Shown: positions 63,809 to 64,000 of the stretch, piece by piece
Layout of the letters: each line of letters opens with the position of its first letter
Numbering within the stretch: position 1 is the stretch's first letter
Notes under the pieces: generated by a model
Databases searched by the model: none
What the model saw: only the letters and a program-made list of their open reading frames with translations
What the model was told of the DNA's origin: nothing
Program-made: the position numbers and the translations under genes
Assembly: GCA_035222895.1 (NCBI GenBank)
Contig: JAVYIG010006358.1
Coordinates: 7,501-71,500, forward strand
Origin: Strongylocentrotus droebachiensis
Lineage: Eukaryota; Echinodermata; Echinoidea; Camarodonta; Strongylocentrotidae
Length of the DNA: 64,000 nucleotides
Direction of reading: 5' to 3'

Positions 63809-64000
63809 ATTGATGATCGCTCTCATACCCTTGGGATGTTTCTGGACCTCTCCAAGGCCTTTGACACAATCGACCATCAAATTCTACTATACAAACTTTC
63901 ACACTATGGTATACGTGGAAGGGCCTTGGAGTGGTTCGAAAGCTACCTCAGGGGTAGGAAACAATACGTATCCATAAATGGAGTAGACTCAGCCTTTCAA
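63809..64000 (+). mobile_element. LINE reverse transcriptase, partial (runs off window)
   Basis: An open frame from about 63809 to the edge encodes [20 protein letters not shown] and on to [14 protein letters not shown] domains before the catalytic box, CR1/Jockey group, no stop seen. The 5' end is the junction with the MITE at about 63808, so this copy is 5'-truncated. Confidence 0.9.

Overview
This is an animal nuclear window: AT-rich, with split genes whose exons carry canonical GT/AG boundaries, dense microsatellites, homopolymer C/G runs and many non-LTR retrotransposon, SINE and MITE pieces. The gene content (ZP-domain plus EGF proteins, an animal-type PHB-depolymerase-like esterase) and repeat style suggest a marine invertebrate deuterostome, most likely an echinoderm such as a sea urchin. 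That is an inference; no species marker was seen.

Layout. 0.5-2.4 kb: degenerate L1/Tx1-type LINE (minus). 4.4-11.9 kb: a ten-exon plus-strand gene for a secreted-type poly(3-hydroxybutyrate) depolymerase-like esterase; the first (signal peptide) exon was not found. 15.0-30.0 kb: a ten-exon minus-strand gene for a signal-peptide, EGF-repeat, ZP-domain protein, with a TATA box at 30.09 kb. 30-38 kb: intergenic repeats, including a Foldback-like structure with inverted arms made of short GTGCCCC-type repeats, and a 5'-truncated LINE. 38.0-62.4 kb: a second, directly oriented copy of about 11.16-37.9 kb. It holds only the last two esterase exons (a broken pseudogene), a complete paralogue of the ZP/EGF gene (44.8-53.6 kb) and the same repeat block. 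62.4-64.0 kb: CCATGG-rich repeats, a long-TIR MITE and the start of a LINE running off the edge.

The organising event is a tandem segmental duplication of about 25 kb whose left breakpoint lies in a CT microsatellite inside an esterase intron. So the ZP/EGF gene was duplicated whole while the esterase was copied only as a 3' fragment. Each copy acts as an 'empty site' for insertions in the other, which gives ends and target duplications for many mobile elements. By hand alignment the ZP/EGF paralogues are only about 60% identical in protein while nearby non-coding sequence is clearly more similar, hinting at fast protein evolution.

The two genes have no obvious shared pathway: one enzyme would hydrolyse polyhydroxyalkanoate-like polyesters (perhaps from dietary or symbiotic bacteria), the other would build extracellular filaments. 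The most unusual sequence features are the intron-1 minisatellite built from copies of the esterase exon end and 5' splice site, a decayed duplicate of an esterase exon, and an interlocked 1.2-kb inverted-repeat element in ZP copy A.
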